Position numbers and translations under genes: made by a program
Notes under the pieces: generated by a model
Seen by the model: only the letters and a program-made list of their open reading frames with translations
What the model was told of the DNA's origin: nothing
The model's database searches: none
Part shown: positions 22,638-33,769 of the stretch, in pieces
Layout of the letters: every line of letters starts with the position of its first letter
How positions within the stretch are numbered: the first letter of the stretch is position 1
From: Thelephora terrestris
Lineage: Eukaryota > Basidiomycota > Agaricomycetes > Thelephorales > Thelephoraceae
Reading direction: 5' to 3'
Assembly (NCBI GenBank): GCA_015956445.1
Contig: WIUZ02000024.1
Coordinates: 62,001 to 126,000, forward strand
DNA: 64,000 nucleotides

Positions 22638-23362
22638 ATCAAGCGCACCAGGCCAGCTTTCACTGCCGAAAGACTTCTCGCCTCGAAGACTCCTGCCAAG
22701 ACCACTTCGGACACCGAAGCCAAGAATGCCACCAAGACTTCCACTGATACTGACGGTCGTTCTAAGACGAAGATTGGGAAGGAGACCTATATCTACAAGG
22801 GTACGCACTGAAGCACCCAAACACTCCCATCGCCGCGATCATTGGTCTTCAACTAACACTCTCAGTCCCTGAGCAGATCCACCCAGACACTGGTATCTCG
22901 AACGTCGACTCGCTCTTATTGACTAACAAGGCCATGGTCATTTTGAACTCATTCGTCAACGACATCTTTGAGCGCATTACGACCGAAGCATCCAATACCG
23001 GTATCTCCAACAAGGCCGTGGTCACCCTGAACTCATTCGTCAACGACACCTTTGAGCGCATCGCGACCGAAGCACCTGACACCGGTATCTCCAACAAGGC
23101 CGTGGTCGCCTTGAACTCATCTGCCAATGGTATCCTCGAGCGCACCGCGAACGGCATCGCAACCGAAGCACCCGATACCGGTATCTCCAACAAGGCCGTG
23201 GTCACCCTGAACTCATTCGTCAACAACGTCTTCAAGCGCATCGCGACCGAAGCATCCGATACCGGTATCTCCAACAAGGCCGCGGTCATCTTGAACTCGT
23301 TTGTCAACGATATCTTCGAGCGCATTGCCACCAAAGCTCTCGTTCGAGAGCATATCCAGTAG
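22638..23362 (+). CDS. Histone H2B-derived gene with five-fold repeated alpha-2 segment
   Basis: Exon 1 about 22638-22800, intron 22801-22865, exon 2 22866-23362. The N-terminal tail is H2B-like: [26 protein letters not shown]. After the intron come [13 protein letters not shown] and then [18 protein letters not shown], matching canonical H2B ([32 protein letters not shown]). A 7-residue insert VDSLLLT sits between TGISN and NKAM. The alpha-2 segment is then repeated five times (22925-23362). The frame stops after REHIQ, without alpha-3, alpha-C or the usual C-terminal AVTKY. No ATG is found where H2B should start: ATC at 22638 aligns with the expected initiator, although the frame is open upstream. 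It cannot make a normal histone fold. Either a pseudogene or a neofunctionalised repeat protein. H2B origin is sure; expression is unknown. Confidence 0.75.
22925..23362 (+). repeat. Five in-frame 84-bp repeats of H2B alpha-2
   Basis: Units begin at 22925, 23009, 23093, 23189 and 23273 (spacing 84, 84, 96, 84). The consensus unit is 28 aa: [18 protein letters not shown] then [10 protein letters not shown]. Unit 3 carries four extra residues ([13 protein letters not shown]). Differences between units are mostly replacements (M/V, I/T, S/P, N/D), which suggests weak constraint, yet all five stay in frame. Confidence 0.9.
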
Positions 23363-23960
23363 CCACCACCTCCTTCCTTAGTAGCTATTCGTCCACTATG
23401 CCATCAGGACCCCTTCAATTTCGATTTTCACGGTTATAGACGCAAGATCCATGGCTCTCAGTCCAATCAGTGGGTGTAGGATACTGAGCAGCCATCTATG
23501 TATCGCAATCTTGTAATTACTGGCATATAATCGAGTATTCGAGAATTTTAAGAATGGCGAAACAAGCGTAGTGGTTTTCTTGGGTGGTTGACAGCGAAGA
23601 CTTCTGCCATCGGGTCTGTGTTACAATGATTAGAAGTGCACGTATATTATGGATACTCACCCACCGGAATATCATGCAATGCAACCAAACCCCCAGACGA
23701 TGGTAAGCAGTTGCACACAATGGTACCCCCAGTGGAAGCGATACAGTCTTTTATGACGAGTTGTAGGGTTCGGGCAACGAAATTGCAGGAACTTATAATC
23801 AATTATAATTGCAAAACAGGATCATTATGATCCGCTACGCGTGCCACCCCAGGATCTTGACAACGGTTTATAACGAATTATAAGCCACTATCTGGGAAGC
23901 GGACCCCTCACCAGCACCACAAGGCTATATCGGGTTTTCCCCGACCTGCTGATGCCAGCC
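23363..23960. other. Intergenic, AT-rich, no gene seen
   Basis: 3' flank of the H2B-derived gene. AT-rich near-palindromic bits such as TATAATCAATTATAAT near 23793 and ATCATTATGATCC near 23820. No gene supported. Confidence 0.4.
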
Positions 23961-24075
23961 AATGCGGATGGGTCGATCACGATAGACAAGTGAGCCGTTG
24001 ACCAAGAAGCCTGGAACTCCAGAGACGGAAGAAGGGGAAAGCTTGCCGTTCAATCCTTAACGTTTCAACCTGAGA
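23961..24075 (-). pseudogene. NLR relic B (short)
   Basis: About 115 bp matching relic C near 34350-34540 (shared GATAGACAAGTGAGCCGTTG, CCAGAGACGGA and GAAAGCTTGCCGTTCAA). Too short to carry a domain. It marks the left edge of the segment duplicated from the 34-35.7 kb locus. Confidence 0.55.
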
Positions 24076-24770
24076 GCTGCTGGCTGAACCGGAGATCCCA
24101 AAGGACGACGATGTTTTCTTCCACCATGATTCGCAAACGACCTCCTTAACCTCTTGTGGTTAGTTGTTTCCTTCTTGAACGCTGGCATGTTCTCAACTGC
24201 CCGCTCTTTTACAGGATGTGAGAGTGGACGTAGAATTACATTGACGATGTAATACTATCAAATTTATGCTACCTTTGGCTCCCCTTTTACCTCGCACGCG
24301 TTCAACAAGCAGGGTGGCGGAAGATCATCTATCGCATCCTCGGAAGCCGCGCTATCATGTGAAACCAGTGAAGAGGAGGACCCAGGGATCAAGTCATCGA
24401 GGAACAGATGAAGCCCATCGTCAGATGGAAAGTCTGGGTGAAGTAGAGCCTCCGAGGTAGCGCCGCCCTGCTTGACGAGATGGATCCACTCATATTGTCT
24501 GGATGGCCGAGGAGAACGCCCGCGGCGGGGATCTGGACGCTTGAGCGAGGTCGTGAGAACCTGGAGAACACGAAAGGTCGACTCGGGAGTGGAAGACGGC
24601 AGATCCAGACTGATTTCGGCGCTCATTCCCTCAGACATTGAGGGTATCTCTACGCTGTCGTCCATGCAGGGATCATACATTCGTCGCAATCTTGGATGTT
24701 GGAGTACATCGCAGCAGAGAACCTCACAAGGAGCAAAATTCGCACCGCCAGCGAGAAGCTCGGACACCAA
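24076..24770 (-). pseudogene. Rearranged partial copy of the hypothetical gene at 35153-35794
   Basis: 24291-24690 matches 35312-35690 in the same orientation (minus-strand MDDSVEIPSM, PDPRRGRSPRPSRQYEW, LHLFLDDLIPGS, DDLPPPCLLNA). 24076-24290 matches 34999-35222, but inverted. The region corresponding to 35223-35311 is missing. The inversion replaces the C-terminus after PPPCLLNA by unrelated residues, and the N-terminus is also foreign. It is a damaged duplicate; the parent is the 35-kb gene. Confidence 0.7.
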
Positions 24771-25377
24771 GGTGCTCTCTGAGCCCTACGGAAAATCAAC
24801 AAGGTGGTTAATCAGGTTTGTGAAGGACGGCACACCCCTCACCTACGAAGCTGGTCTTGCAGCATACCCGCATGCCTATCGACACGCTTTGGCGGCTCAG
24901 CGGGACTCTCTTTCGATTGGTTCGTCGGTCGACGGAACCGAATGGTTTGCATGTCGTCGCGGTATAGCTACCAGACGGTCGACCGTGTAAAGAGTTTCCG
25001 GGGGTGGGGGAGTCAGTGAGTGACAAAGGGATGAGAGCTGGCTACGGCGCGTATCAGAGGTAAACAGACGTTCGTCCACTTAGTTGGTGGCAAGGGTGTA
25101 GGTCTCGTGGGAGTGAGGTACGATCGAGGAAAGAGAACATTGTCTTCGCGAGAGCGGCTGGAGATGGCACGTGTCGCTCCTTCGACAGCGCACCCATCTC
25201 CTCGCGGTCCTCTCCTCCCTCATTCTTTTGTTTCTCTACTACTCTATCCCCAACAACAATAATAATATCAATAATCACCATCGTTATCACTCGCTTTCCT
25301 AAACAACCACAAGGACCCGGTTTAGTTTCCCCCCTCAGCAACATCTACAAGACCACCCCACAGCCCCGGCGGGTGTT
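24771..25377. other. Left flank of the DIRS-type element
   Basis: No gene supported. 25190-25377 is pyrimidine-rich with an AACAACAATAATAAT-like simple repeat near 25250 and probably forms the element's untranslated leader. The left end of the element could not be fixed. Confidence 0.4.
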
Positions 25378-28300
25378 ATGCCTCCTCGCAACCCCACAAC
25401 AGACGTTGAGCCAGATTTTGGAGAAGAGCTCTGGGATGGAGCGAGGAATGCCATCATAGAGGGAGGGAAAACGGCCGAACAAGCAACGGAGATCTTGAGG
25501 CTGGCTTGGACGGCGAGGCACGAGAGAGATTTGGACCTTTGGAACGAGCATCTACAGCAGCTCCGAACAGAGGAAGGAGAGAACGAGCAGGTCCTCGAGA
25601 TCATCCCGGAGGACGCACAGCCAACGGAGACCGAAATGCCAGACTGGCTGGACCGGCCCACCCCGAGTTTTCTGGACATCAGGCCCGCACGGAACGTTCT
25701 GAAGAGGCTCGAGAAGAAGGAGTTCGTCGAACTCTGGCATTTTACGGTGGAAGGATGTCGCATCGCGGCCGCCGTCGATATAGCGACGCCAGCCAACACT
25801 ACGTTCGGGCTGGTCGGCACGGACAAAGGCTACCTTCTTCAGGATGTCGAAGCCTCTTCCACCAAAGCTATTAACGACGAGTACCTAACCTGGAACCAGC
25901 TAACAGAGGCGAAAACAAGGATGATAGGCTGCTTGAGGGATTGCAAGTGGAAAAGCTACGAAGTGGAACAGCTCATCATGTTCTACTTAAGTTTGGACGT
26001 TCACCCAATCCGTTCCCAACCCTATGGTATGGAGGCTATCATGAGATACCAGGACCGAGTCCGGCGGGATTGGACCGCGCGCCTCAGCTCGGGCGCCCCA
26101 TACCGTATCTCAGAAGTCAACGAGGATTTGATGAAAGAACTACGTGACGAGATTAAGAACGAGGAGCAAGCAACGATAAGCGTGAGTTTCCCCCCCCCTT
26201 TTTCCTTTATGCTGGCCGAAAAATCACATTACTGACATATGTATGTTTAAAACATATCATGCGCACATACCGCCCTTACGCGAAAACCACGCTCTCTGCT
26301 TCGCACTCATGTCGCTCTCTGCATCGCACTCACATCACTCCGCTCTTCAAATCTGCACTCACGCCCCGCGTCATCATGGCCCTGCATTCACGCCGCCATC
26401 AATCGCTCTCCCGCACTCACGCATTGTGCTCGCCGCCACACGCTCGTGCCCTCTGATTTCTACAGGCTAGGCAGATGGAGTTGCTTCGTAAGCAGGAGGA
26501 GGCGCTGGCCAGAGGCCCATCAAGCAGCTCTCGAAGTTCGCACAACTCAAGGGTAGCAAGGCCTAGAAACTCTCGTTCAAGGTCACCAGTTAGGCGCACC
26601 GGCTACAACCGCAGACGGTCGCGTTCCCCCGAGCCGAGAAGGCAATCCTTTCGAGCATCGGCAAACAGTGGTACCAAGGAGGGAAAGCTATCAGTATGCC
26701 CCATCTGTCTTGGGCGGGACCCTCACAAAGTGTCCTCCTGTCAAGCCGCCAAACTGTGGAGCGGCGAAAAGGCCCAGAGTACACGAGTGGCAGGGGGCAG
26801 GATCCTCAACAAGCAGGGTGTGGTCCTCTGCTCAGATTGGCAGAAACCCGTCAGATGCACTGACGTTTTGGGTACGCACCGCCACGAATGTTCGGGATGC
26901 GGAGCCAGGGACCATGGAGCCAACGGCTGTGACAAGGCTCAAACCTGAAATACGTACGCCATTAGTGGCTGGCGAGTGGTCGAGAGCTCTCGAAGCCGCC
27001 GGAATCACTCACCGATACCCGCTCATTCCCCTTTTTATTTCTCGCGGCGCCGACGCCGGTATTCCCCAAATACATTCAACCTTCGTTCCACCTAATCATC
27101 CCTCCATACTAGAGCATCAGGAAGTCTTCACGGAAATTGTAGATATAGAGTTTGTCAAAGGACGCTACTGGGGACCTTACTCGAGGGCAGAGCTCGAAGA
27201 TATCTTAGGACCATTTCAGACGTCCCCACTTTCCTTAATACCCAAGCCCGGCAAACCCGGCAAATTTCGACTTATTCAGAATTTATCTTATCCGCGCAAC
27301 TCAATAGGAGTTCAATCAATTAATTCAAGCATCGAATCAGATCTCTACCCATGTACTTGGGGTACCTTTTCCACAGTTGCTACGCTCGCCTGGTCCCTGC
27401 CACCTGGGTCGTTGGGCGCGTGTAGGGACGTTTCCGAGGCATACCGCATCATCCCACTTGCGGAAGACCAATGGCCGGGGGTGGTCGTTAGGCTCGAAAA
27501 CGACGAGCACCCCAAACCATTTGCATTAAACACGTGCACATGCTTCAGAAAGAAATCTTCTGGAGGCCTCTTTGGCGTCTTTGGAGACGCCCTATCGGAC
27601 ATCCTTCGAGCAGAAGGAATTGGCCTGTCGCTCAGATGGGTCGATGATTTTATTTTCTTCGCCATGAGGCGAGAGTTCATCAACGAGTACAACAAGCTAC
27701 GTAAAAAATGGAGGAAAAGTATAGAAGCCAATGGGGGGAGGCAGCAGAAAGGCGGAAGGTTTTGGTTCAAGGGCGATGTCCTTCCCAGCGGTCGCTTAGA
27801 GGAGTTCGCAGAGGACATGGCGATGCCCATTCACAGCATCGCGCAAGAGCACGAGGACATAGCCAACCCCGGGTACGCCTATTCGATCAAAGACGTCGAT
27901 AAGGTTAGTGCCAAGCTAGGGATTCCCTGGGAAAGGTCCAAGGATGTGCCGTTCGGCGAAGTTGTCCCATTCATCGGCTTCGATTGGGACTTGAGGAAGA
28001 AGTTGGTCAGCCTGCAGGAAAAGAAAAAGGAAAAATATGTCAGAGCGGTGACAGAGTGGACCCGAAGAGAGACTCACACGCTAGAGGACGTGAAGAAGTT
28101 GTATGGGAAACTTCTCCACACGTGCTTGATTGTTCCCGAGGGGCGCGCGTACTTGACAAAATTGGAAGGAATGATCGCTATCTTTCACGATTCCCCTCAC
28201 AAACCCCGACACCAACCACGTCAGCTCGACACCGACCTCCTCTGGTGGTTAAAAACACTAGGCCGTCCCACGTTGACACGAGAAATTCCGGGCGCCCAGG

Positions 28301-30127
28301 AAGTCGTTGATGTCCACGCCTACTCAGACGCAAGTTCAACTGTGGGCATTGGCATTGTCGTCTGCGATCGATGGAGGGCGTGGGCCCTTAAACCGGGATG
28401 GAACACGGACGGAAGGGACATCGGATGGGCGGAGGCAGTTGGGATGGAACTCCTCATTAGGAGCGTCACAAGAGAAGCCCCCCCAGGAACACGATTCAAG
28501 ATATATGGCGATAATCGAGGCGTCGTGGAGGGCTGGTGGACGGGACGAAGCCGAAACCGCCAAGTCAACGAAGTTTTCAAAAGGATCCACTCCTTCCTTA
28601 GCCAGCACACGTGTACAGTCTACACGCGATACGTCCGGAGCGCATCTAACCCAGCAGACGGTCCGTTGAGAGGTATTTTCCCGGATTCCAGCAAGCTTCT
28701 CCCTCCGATCGATTTACCCCAAGACCTCAAACCCTTCGTTTTTCCCCTCGACCACGCCAAACATGGAATCCGCCGGCAGGTTAGCGATCATGGAGGTGTG
28801 CAGATCCCGCACAATAACCGGACCGACAGGGCAACGGCCGACGAACGCCACCGAGTCATCTCAGACCTTGAATCCCAAGCCTGGGAAACCTTCGAAGCGA
28901 AAAACACTTGGGAGCGCCTTTCATGAGGAGAGTCGTACACCACCCCCACCGGCAAAGCGAACCAACGCTAAGCCGATGCCATACCCGGCCGGCATGTTTC
29001 TAGAGGCTTCACCTCTACGCCCACACTGTGTCGCTCAAGAAAGGATCCATGTATGGTGTCCGGTAACGTCGAGGGCAGTCCTGGTCTCCGAAGGCGGAGT
29101 CACCACCTTGAACTGGGACGATCTGGAGAGGATCAAGGAGGTTGCCTTGAACTCACTGCAATCATCCACGCGAGCGACGTACGGAGCCGGACTTCTCGCG
29201 TTTCACGTCTTCTGCACCGCGAAGGACATCGCAGAAGAATCCAGAGCCCCGGTCAGCTCCGTAATTCTCCAGAGTTTCGTTTCGAGGATGGCCGGCATCT
29301 ACAGTGCGTCCACGGTCACAAACTACATCGCCGGCATCAGAGCCTGGCACATGGTTCACGGGGTACCCTGGACGGTGGGGGGCCCTGAGCTCGACACAAT
29401 TATTAAAGGTGCAAAGAACATGGCGCCCAAGTCCTCCACCAAGAAAAAGAGGGCGGCGATTACGGTTGAATACATCCAGAACGTCTACCTACAGCTCTCG
29501 CCCACAGAACCATTGGACGTCGCCGCATTCGCGTGCCTGACTTCGGCCTTTTGGGCGACGGCAAGACTTGGGGAACTCACAGTCAAGAACCTCTCGGCCT
29601 TCGATCCCAAGATCCATGTCAAAAGGTCGGATGTCAGCACGGAGACGGACAGTCGGAACGGACTCGAGATGACCACGATCCACGTCCCGCAGACGAAGTC
29701 GAGCCAAAGGGAGGGGGAGAACCTATACTGGGCGAGGCAAGAAGGCACCAGCGACCCCGAGAAGGCGTTGAAGAGTCATTTTGACTTGAACAACCCTGCG
29801 GCGGGTTTTCACCTTTTCGGGTACCCCAACAAGGATAAGAAGATGATTCCCTTGACAAAGACCACCTTCATAAAACGCATATCGGACGCCGCTGAGGCCG
29901 CGGGGATGGAACGTATGCAAGGCCATTCGATCCGCATCGGGTCAACCGTCGAATACCTTCGACGCGGTCTTCCTTTCGACGTCATGAAGACCAAAGGAAG
30001 ATGGAACAGCGACGCCTTTCATGGATACCTAAGAGACCACTCGAAGATCCTTGCCCCATACATGCAATCCGTACCGCCGAACGTCCATGACGGTTTTATC
30101 CGCATCGCAGTACCGCCTGCCCGCTGA
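25378..30127 (+). mobile_element. DIRS-type tyrosine-recombinase retroelement, looks whole in its coding part
   Basis: Parts in order. Gag-like frames at 25378-26235 and 26475-26948; the second has Cys/His clusters (CPICLGRDPH, CSGCGARDHGANGC) and an Arg/Ser-rich stretch. RT-RNase H frame 26668-28926: RT core SLIPKPGKPGKFRLIQNLS, catalytic WVDDF, and RNase H blocks VHAYSDASS, YGDNRGVVEGW and NPADG. Tyrosine recombinase in a frame ending at 30127: TARLGEL, GHSIRIGSTVEYL, KTKGRWNSDAF, and a Tyr in FHGYLRDH. The RT and recombinase frames overlap by about 160 bp, as is known in this order. There is no DDE integrase, no LTR pair and no aspartic protease. Terminal repeats typical of DIRS or Ngaro were not found, so the outer ends and the choice between the two are open. 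The frames are long and open, so the copy is probably young. Confidence 0.8.
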
Positions 30128-30658
30128 AGATGACAAAATTGTGAGTAATACCGACGACTAGCTCCTGGGTATGAGGTGCACCTCATGCGTCGTCTGCCTC
30201 CTACCACTTTGGGAACGCAGCTGACCCCATCCCCAGGTCCTTATCACCCGGTCGGAGAGCCCTTCGGGCTTCTCACCCTGCGTCTCTCTTCCTACGTATT
30301 TCCATATTTCAGATATCCTCGTGTGTCCGTTGCATAAAATCCATCTCGTTTTTATTCCACCCTTTTAGGACCATCACCTTAGCGACTCGCAAAGACGGGA
30401 ATCGTCATGATGGGTCGGATCGGGATTCGGAGCGGAAGTAGACCCCCGTACCGTGTACCCGCCACGGCCAACGACGGTTAGCATGCACCCGAGTGGTCGA
30501 GAGCCAGGAGCCCTCTGTGTACATTACAACACGCTAGAGACCTTACTCTGCGCTCAATACCTCCAGACCCTGGATCGTTGAACGAATTTCTCTAACCAAT
30601 CATATAAAACCGAGGATCTTCGTCAAATCTTTCAATCTACGTCCCACCTTCCTCCACC
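30128..30658. other. 3' flank of the DIRS-type element and promoter of the next gene
   Basis: Contains small inverted repeats (TGAGGTGCACCTCA near 30173; GAGAGCCCTTCGGGCTTCTC near 30255) that may belong to the element's 3' region. ATATAAAA near 30602, with the start codon about 57 bp later, could be a TATA box for the gene at 30659. No gene. Confidence 0.4.
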
Positions 30659-30976
30659 ATGCCACCCCCGTCCAACCACGAAGCCTTCCATCTATCCTTA
30701 CTCCCCAACATCTACTTCGTGAAAGAACTCCCGGCCTTCACCGAGCGCAGACTCTCAGACACCACCCTATCGCTCCCCAACGGACAAGCATTCTTCTCGA
30801 TCACTCGAACGCCCGAAGAATGCTCCGTCGTCGGGGAAATGACAGACGACCCCCATTTCCAGTCTTTGAGCGAGGGATTCCGCCTTTGGAGGTGCACAAA
30901 GATCGCAGGTCCTTTGGAGTTCGGCAAACCCCCTCCCCCCGCCGCCGTTTGGGATATGCTGCCGTATTTTGAATGA
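30659..30976 (+). CDS. Small ACT/CASTOR-like protein, possibly truncated
   Basis: 105 aa from an ATG in good context (CACCATGCC). SLLPNIYFVKELPAF, then FFSITRTPEECSVVGEM, then a region ending KIAGPLEFG. This resembles the first half of ACT_7-type proteins (COG3603), which read LLPGxYxVxRL, FxSITRTxDExSVVC and GPLDF. Those proteins continue with a second half ending near STxDTDYVLV; here the frame runs into Pro-rich sequence and stops at YFE. Ligand-binding ACT domains sense amino acids in related proteins; a role here is not supported. Either a short functional form or a gene broken after GPLEFG. Confidence 0.5.
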   Translation: MPPPSNHEAFHLSLLPNIYFVKELPAFTERRLSDTTLSLPNGQAFFSITRTPEECSVVGEMTDDPHFQSLSEGFRLWRCTKIAGPLEFGKPPPPAAVWDMLPYFE

Positions 30977-31147
30977 TCTAAATTGACTCCAACAACGATT
31001 ACTGGCGTCCCCTGGACCCGAGTCAGTCTTGCTCCCAACAGTCGCTCGACAAAGGATTTTCGCCCGAGCACCAACGTGGAAGGCATCTTCTAGTTTTTTG
31101 CACAACAGGCGGCCCATGGGTCTCCACGACCGTGTAATCACACCACC

Positions 31148-32883
31148 TAAACTCTGTGACCGAGGAGGACCTGGCGCATTTCTCCAGCTTTCTCGCCCTT
31201 TCTTCCATCTTGTCTACCCTTTCCCCGTCGAATACCCCCGCTGACGAACTCACTCCGTTCGACGATGATTGATGGGAAAGTACAAGGGAAGGTCCACGAC
31301 GATCCTCAAATCCCGAACCACCGTGAGCAAAATCGTCAAGCACTGTAACGAGAAGAGGATTGGAATTGTCCCACAAGGTGGAAACACTGGGCTTGTTGAA
31401 GGGAGTGTACCTGTGAGAGACGAGCTCATCCTCATCCTCTCGAACTTAAACAAGGTCAGGTCGTTCGACCCGGTGTCTGGTAAAGTCACTTCCTCCATCG
31501 TTCTTACTCTGTCGGCTAACCCAGAAATTAGGAATACTGGTGGCGGATGCGGGCTGCATCCTGCAATCCTTGACTGATTATCTTGCCCCGCACAGCCACA
31601 TCATGCCGATTGATCTCGGTACAAAAGGAAGGTGCGTACCCTTCTCGATTCATTCTACGCACAGCAGTCCCAACTCCCCGTGCTTAGTCTCCACATAGGT
31701 GGTAACGCCTCCACTAACGCTGGCGGCTTACAACTTGTGAGATACGTTTCACTGCATGGGGCGGTTCTCGGACTCGAGGTCGTGATGCCGGACGGTACCA
31801 TCCTCAATCAACTATCGGGACTACGAAAGGACAACGCTGGTGAGTACTTCATTTGCCACAGCGCGGCGGTAATCTAACGGTTCTCAGGATACGACTTGAA
31901 ACAATTATTCATTGGGGTTGAAGGCACTCTCGGACTCGTAACCGGCGTCTCGATTCTGGCCCCCCGTAATGCCAGCAGCGACGAACGCCGTCGTTCTTGC
32001 CCTCCCAAACTTTGACCAGGTCATCCCTCTCTTCAAAATTGTCAAACGAGACATGGGCGAAATCCTCTCTGCGTTCGAATACATGGACCGGGAATCCTAC
32101 ACCCTCTCGGTCAAGCACGGACAAGGTAAAGGTCTCAGCAAGGAGGAGATTGAAGGTGTCCAGTGTTTTGTTCTCATTGAGACTGGCGGCAGAAATCAGG
32201 AGCACGATGAAGGGGTTAGTTCTGTTTCGGCGCCACGTCCGAGTCGTTCTTGAGCCACCCTCCCGCCAGAAACTAAAAAGTTGTGGATCCCGATGCTGGT
32301 CTGGTAACGTCTGGTGTGTTGGCCCAGTCTCCCGCCCAGTTCAAATCCTTGTGGGCAATTAGGGAAGGGACACCCGAGGCCATCGGAAAAGCGGGTAAAG
32401 CGTACAAGCACGACGTCTCGATTCCTGCCTCAAAGTTCAAGGAGTTTGTGGACAAAACGAAGGAACACCTTCGATCAAAGGGACTCCTCCACGAAAACGC
32501 GATCAAGAGAGTCGTAGGCCACGGGAATTTTGGAGATGGTACGTAGACATCGACTTCGCAGAATTTGTGTCTGATTTGCTCTTCAGGGAAAATCCACCCG
32601 AACATCATTGCCGCTGCATATACCCGGAGATCGCGGCTGCTCTTGAACCGTTCGTGTTTGAACTCGGTGGGTACCCTCGACCACATCGCATGGTTAACGA
32701 GTGTTGACTGTGAGCCTAGCGTCATACAACGGATCCGTCTCCGCCGAGCGTGACATCGGGTACGCGAAAACAAGTGCGATGTAATACAGCAAGGATCAGA
32801 CAGGCATCGAATTGATGAAGAAGATCAAGAAACTTTTCGACCCCAACGGGATCATGAACCCTTGGAAGGTGCTTCCACAATAG
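31148..32883 (+). pseudogene. D-2-hydroxyglutarate dehydrogenase-like gene (FAD-linked, D2HGDH/DLD2 family), decayed
   Basis: Strong family blocks in order: [187 protein letters not shown]. Plausible introns remain at 31482-31531, 31632-31689, 31842-31888 and others. Lesions: a frame change at DDD/MGKYKG near 31268 and another near 31965; a frame change near 32628; an in-frame TAA near 32782; and the family's EHGIG motif reads ERDIG. The wild-type enzyme oxidises D-2-hydroxyglutarate (or D-lactate) in mitochondria. This copy should not work; a functional paralog is expected elsewhere. Confidence 0.8.
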
Positions 32884-33769
32884 ATCTCACGTTTTACCCC
32901 CAATGTCGTAGTTTCATCTATCGCACACATTTACACAATCGTTGCCGCCGCGAGCAGGGTAGGATCTGGATATTGGACCGAGGTCAACACCCCTTTGCTA
33001 CCTTCGTTGTTATCGTGCCTTCAACGTACCAACCCATCGTGATTAAGACGGTGCGTCGAGCCGTCATAAAAAACCTGAATGGTGATGGTGCTCGCCTTCG
33101 ATCTGTGTTGGGCTCGAGATCGACTGTCACGGCCTCTCTCCAGCGAAGACTTCCTTTCGAGTGCGATTTCTGGACTGACCGGCGTGTTGCTCGCGTGTCC
33201 AGAGTGGTACGCCGAACGGGTAATATCGGGCAAGATCTCTTCCATGTAGACTCGACCTCGGCGCCGCTTCGCTCTGGTAGTCGGGGTCATATCTTGCCCT
33301 CTCAAGTCATCAATGAAGGAGGGTCGGATGTCGGCTCTGTCCGCAGGGATTCCGAAGTTATTGTTCTTTTGCTCCTCGGATTGAACGAGGGATGAGTTCT
33401 ATGAGGCAGTGGTATCTCGTTTGAAGTTTGTTACATTTCACGCGGGGCGTGTCTCTCGGCTACGATGCTAACCGTCAACTGGACTAGGAAAAATTGCGAA
33501 GTTTTCCTCTGAAACTCCTGCAATCCAAACCAACTCGTCAACAGCATGAAGACCGACCCACCGATGCTCAGGATGAATATGGAGAAACCCGAGCGCTTGC
33601 GAACCCGACTTCAGCGGAAATGTATCGACGAGAAAGTGCGCAAATGGAGTCGCTCCGAATCCAGCGAAAGTACCCGGAACGAACCACAGTTCCACAAAAG
33701 CACGTACGCCTGGTTTATACGCAATCGAATACAAGTGTAATTGAGAAAAGGAAGCGTTCAAAAATGGAT
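32884..33769. other. Intergenic, no gene seen
   Basis: Open frames of up to 177 codons overlap here but show no recognised motif and Arg/Ser-biased composition typical of chance frames. 33490-33760 shows weak similarity to the 3' flank of the NLR gene (GAAACTCCTGCAATCC-like block). Confidence 0.4.

Noticed and set aside
22387-22872. 161-codon frame upstream of and overlapping the H2B-like gene
   Set aside because: It reads the H2B tail in the wrong frame and crosses the intron; the H2B frame explains the sequence better.
32862-33395. 177-codon plus frame after the dead dehydrogenase
   Set aside because: It starts inside the last exon of that gene in another frame and shows no recognisable domain.
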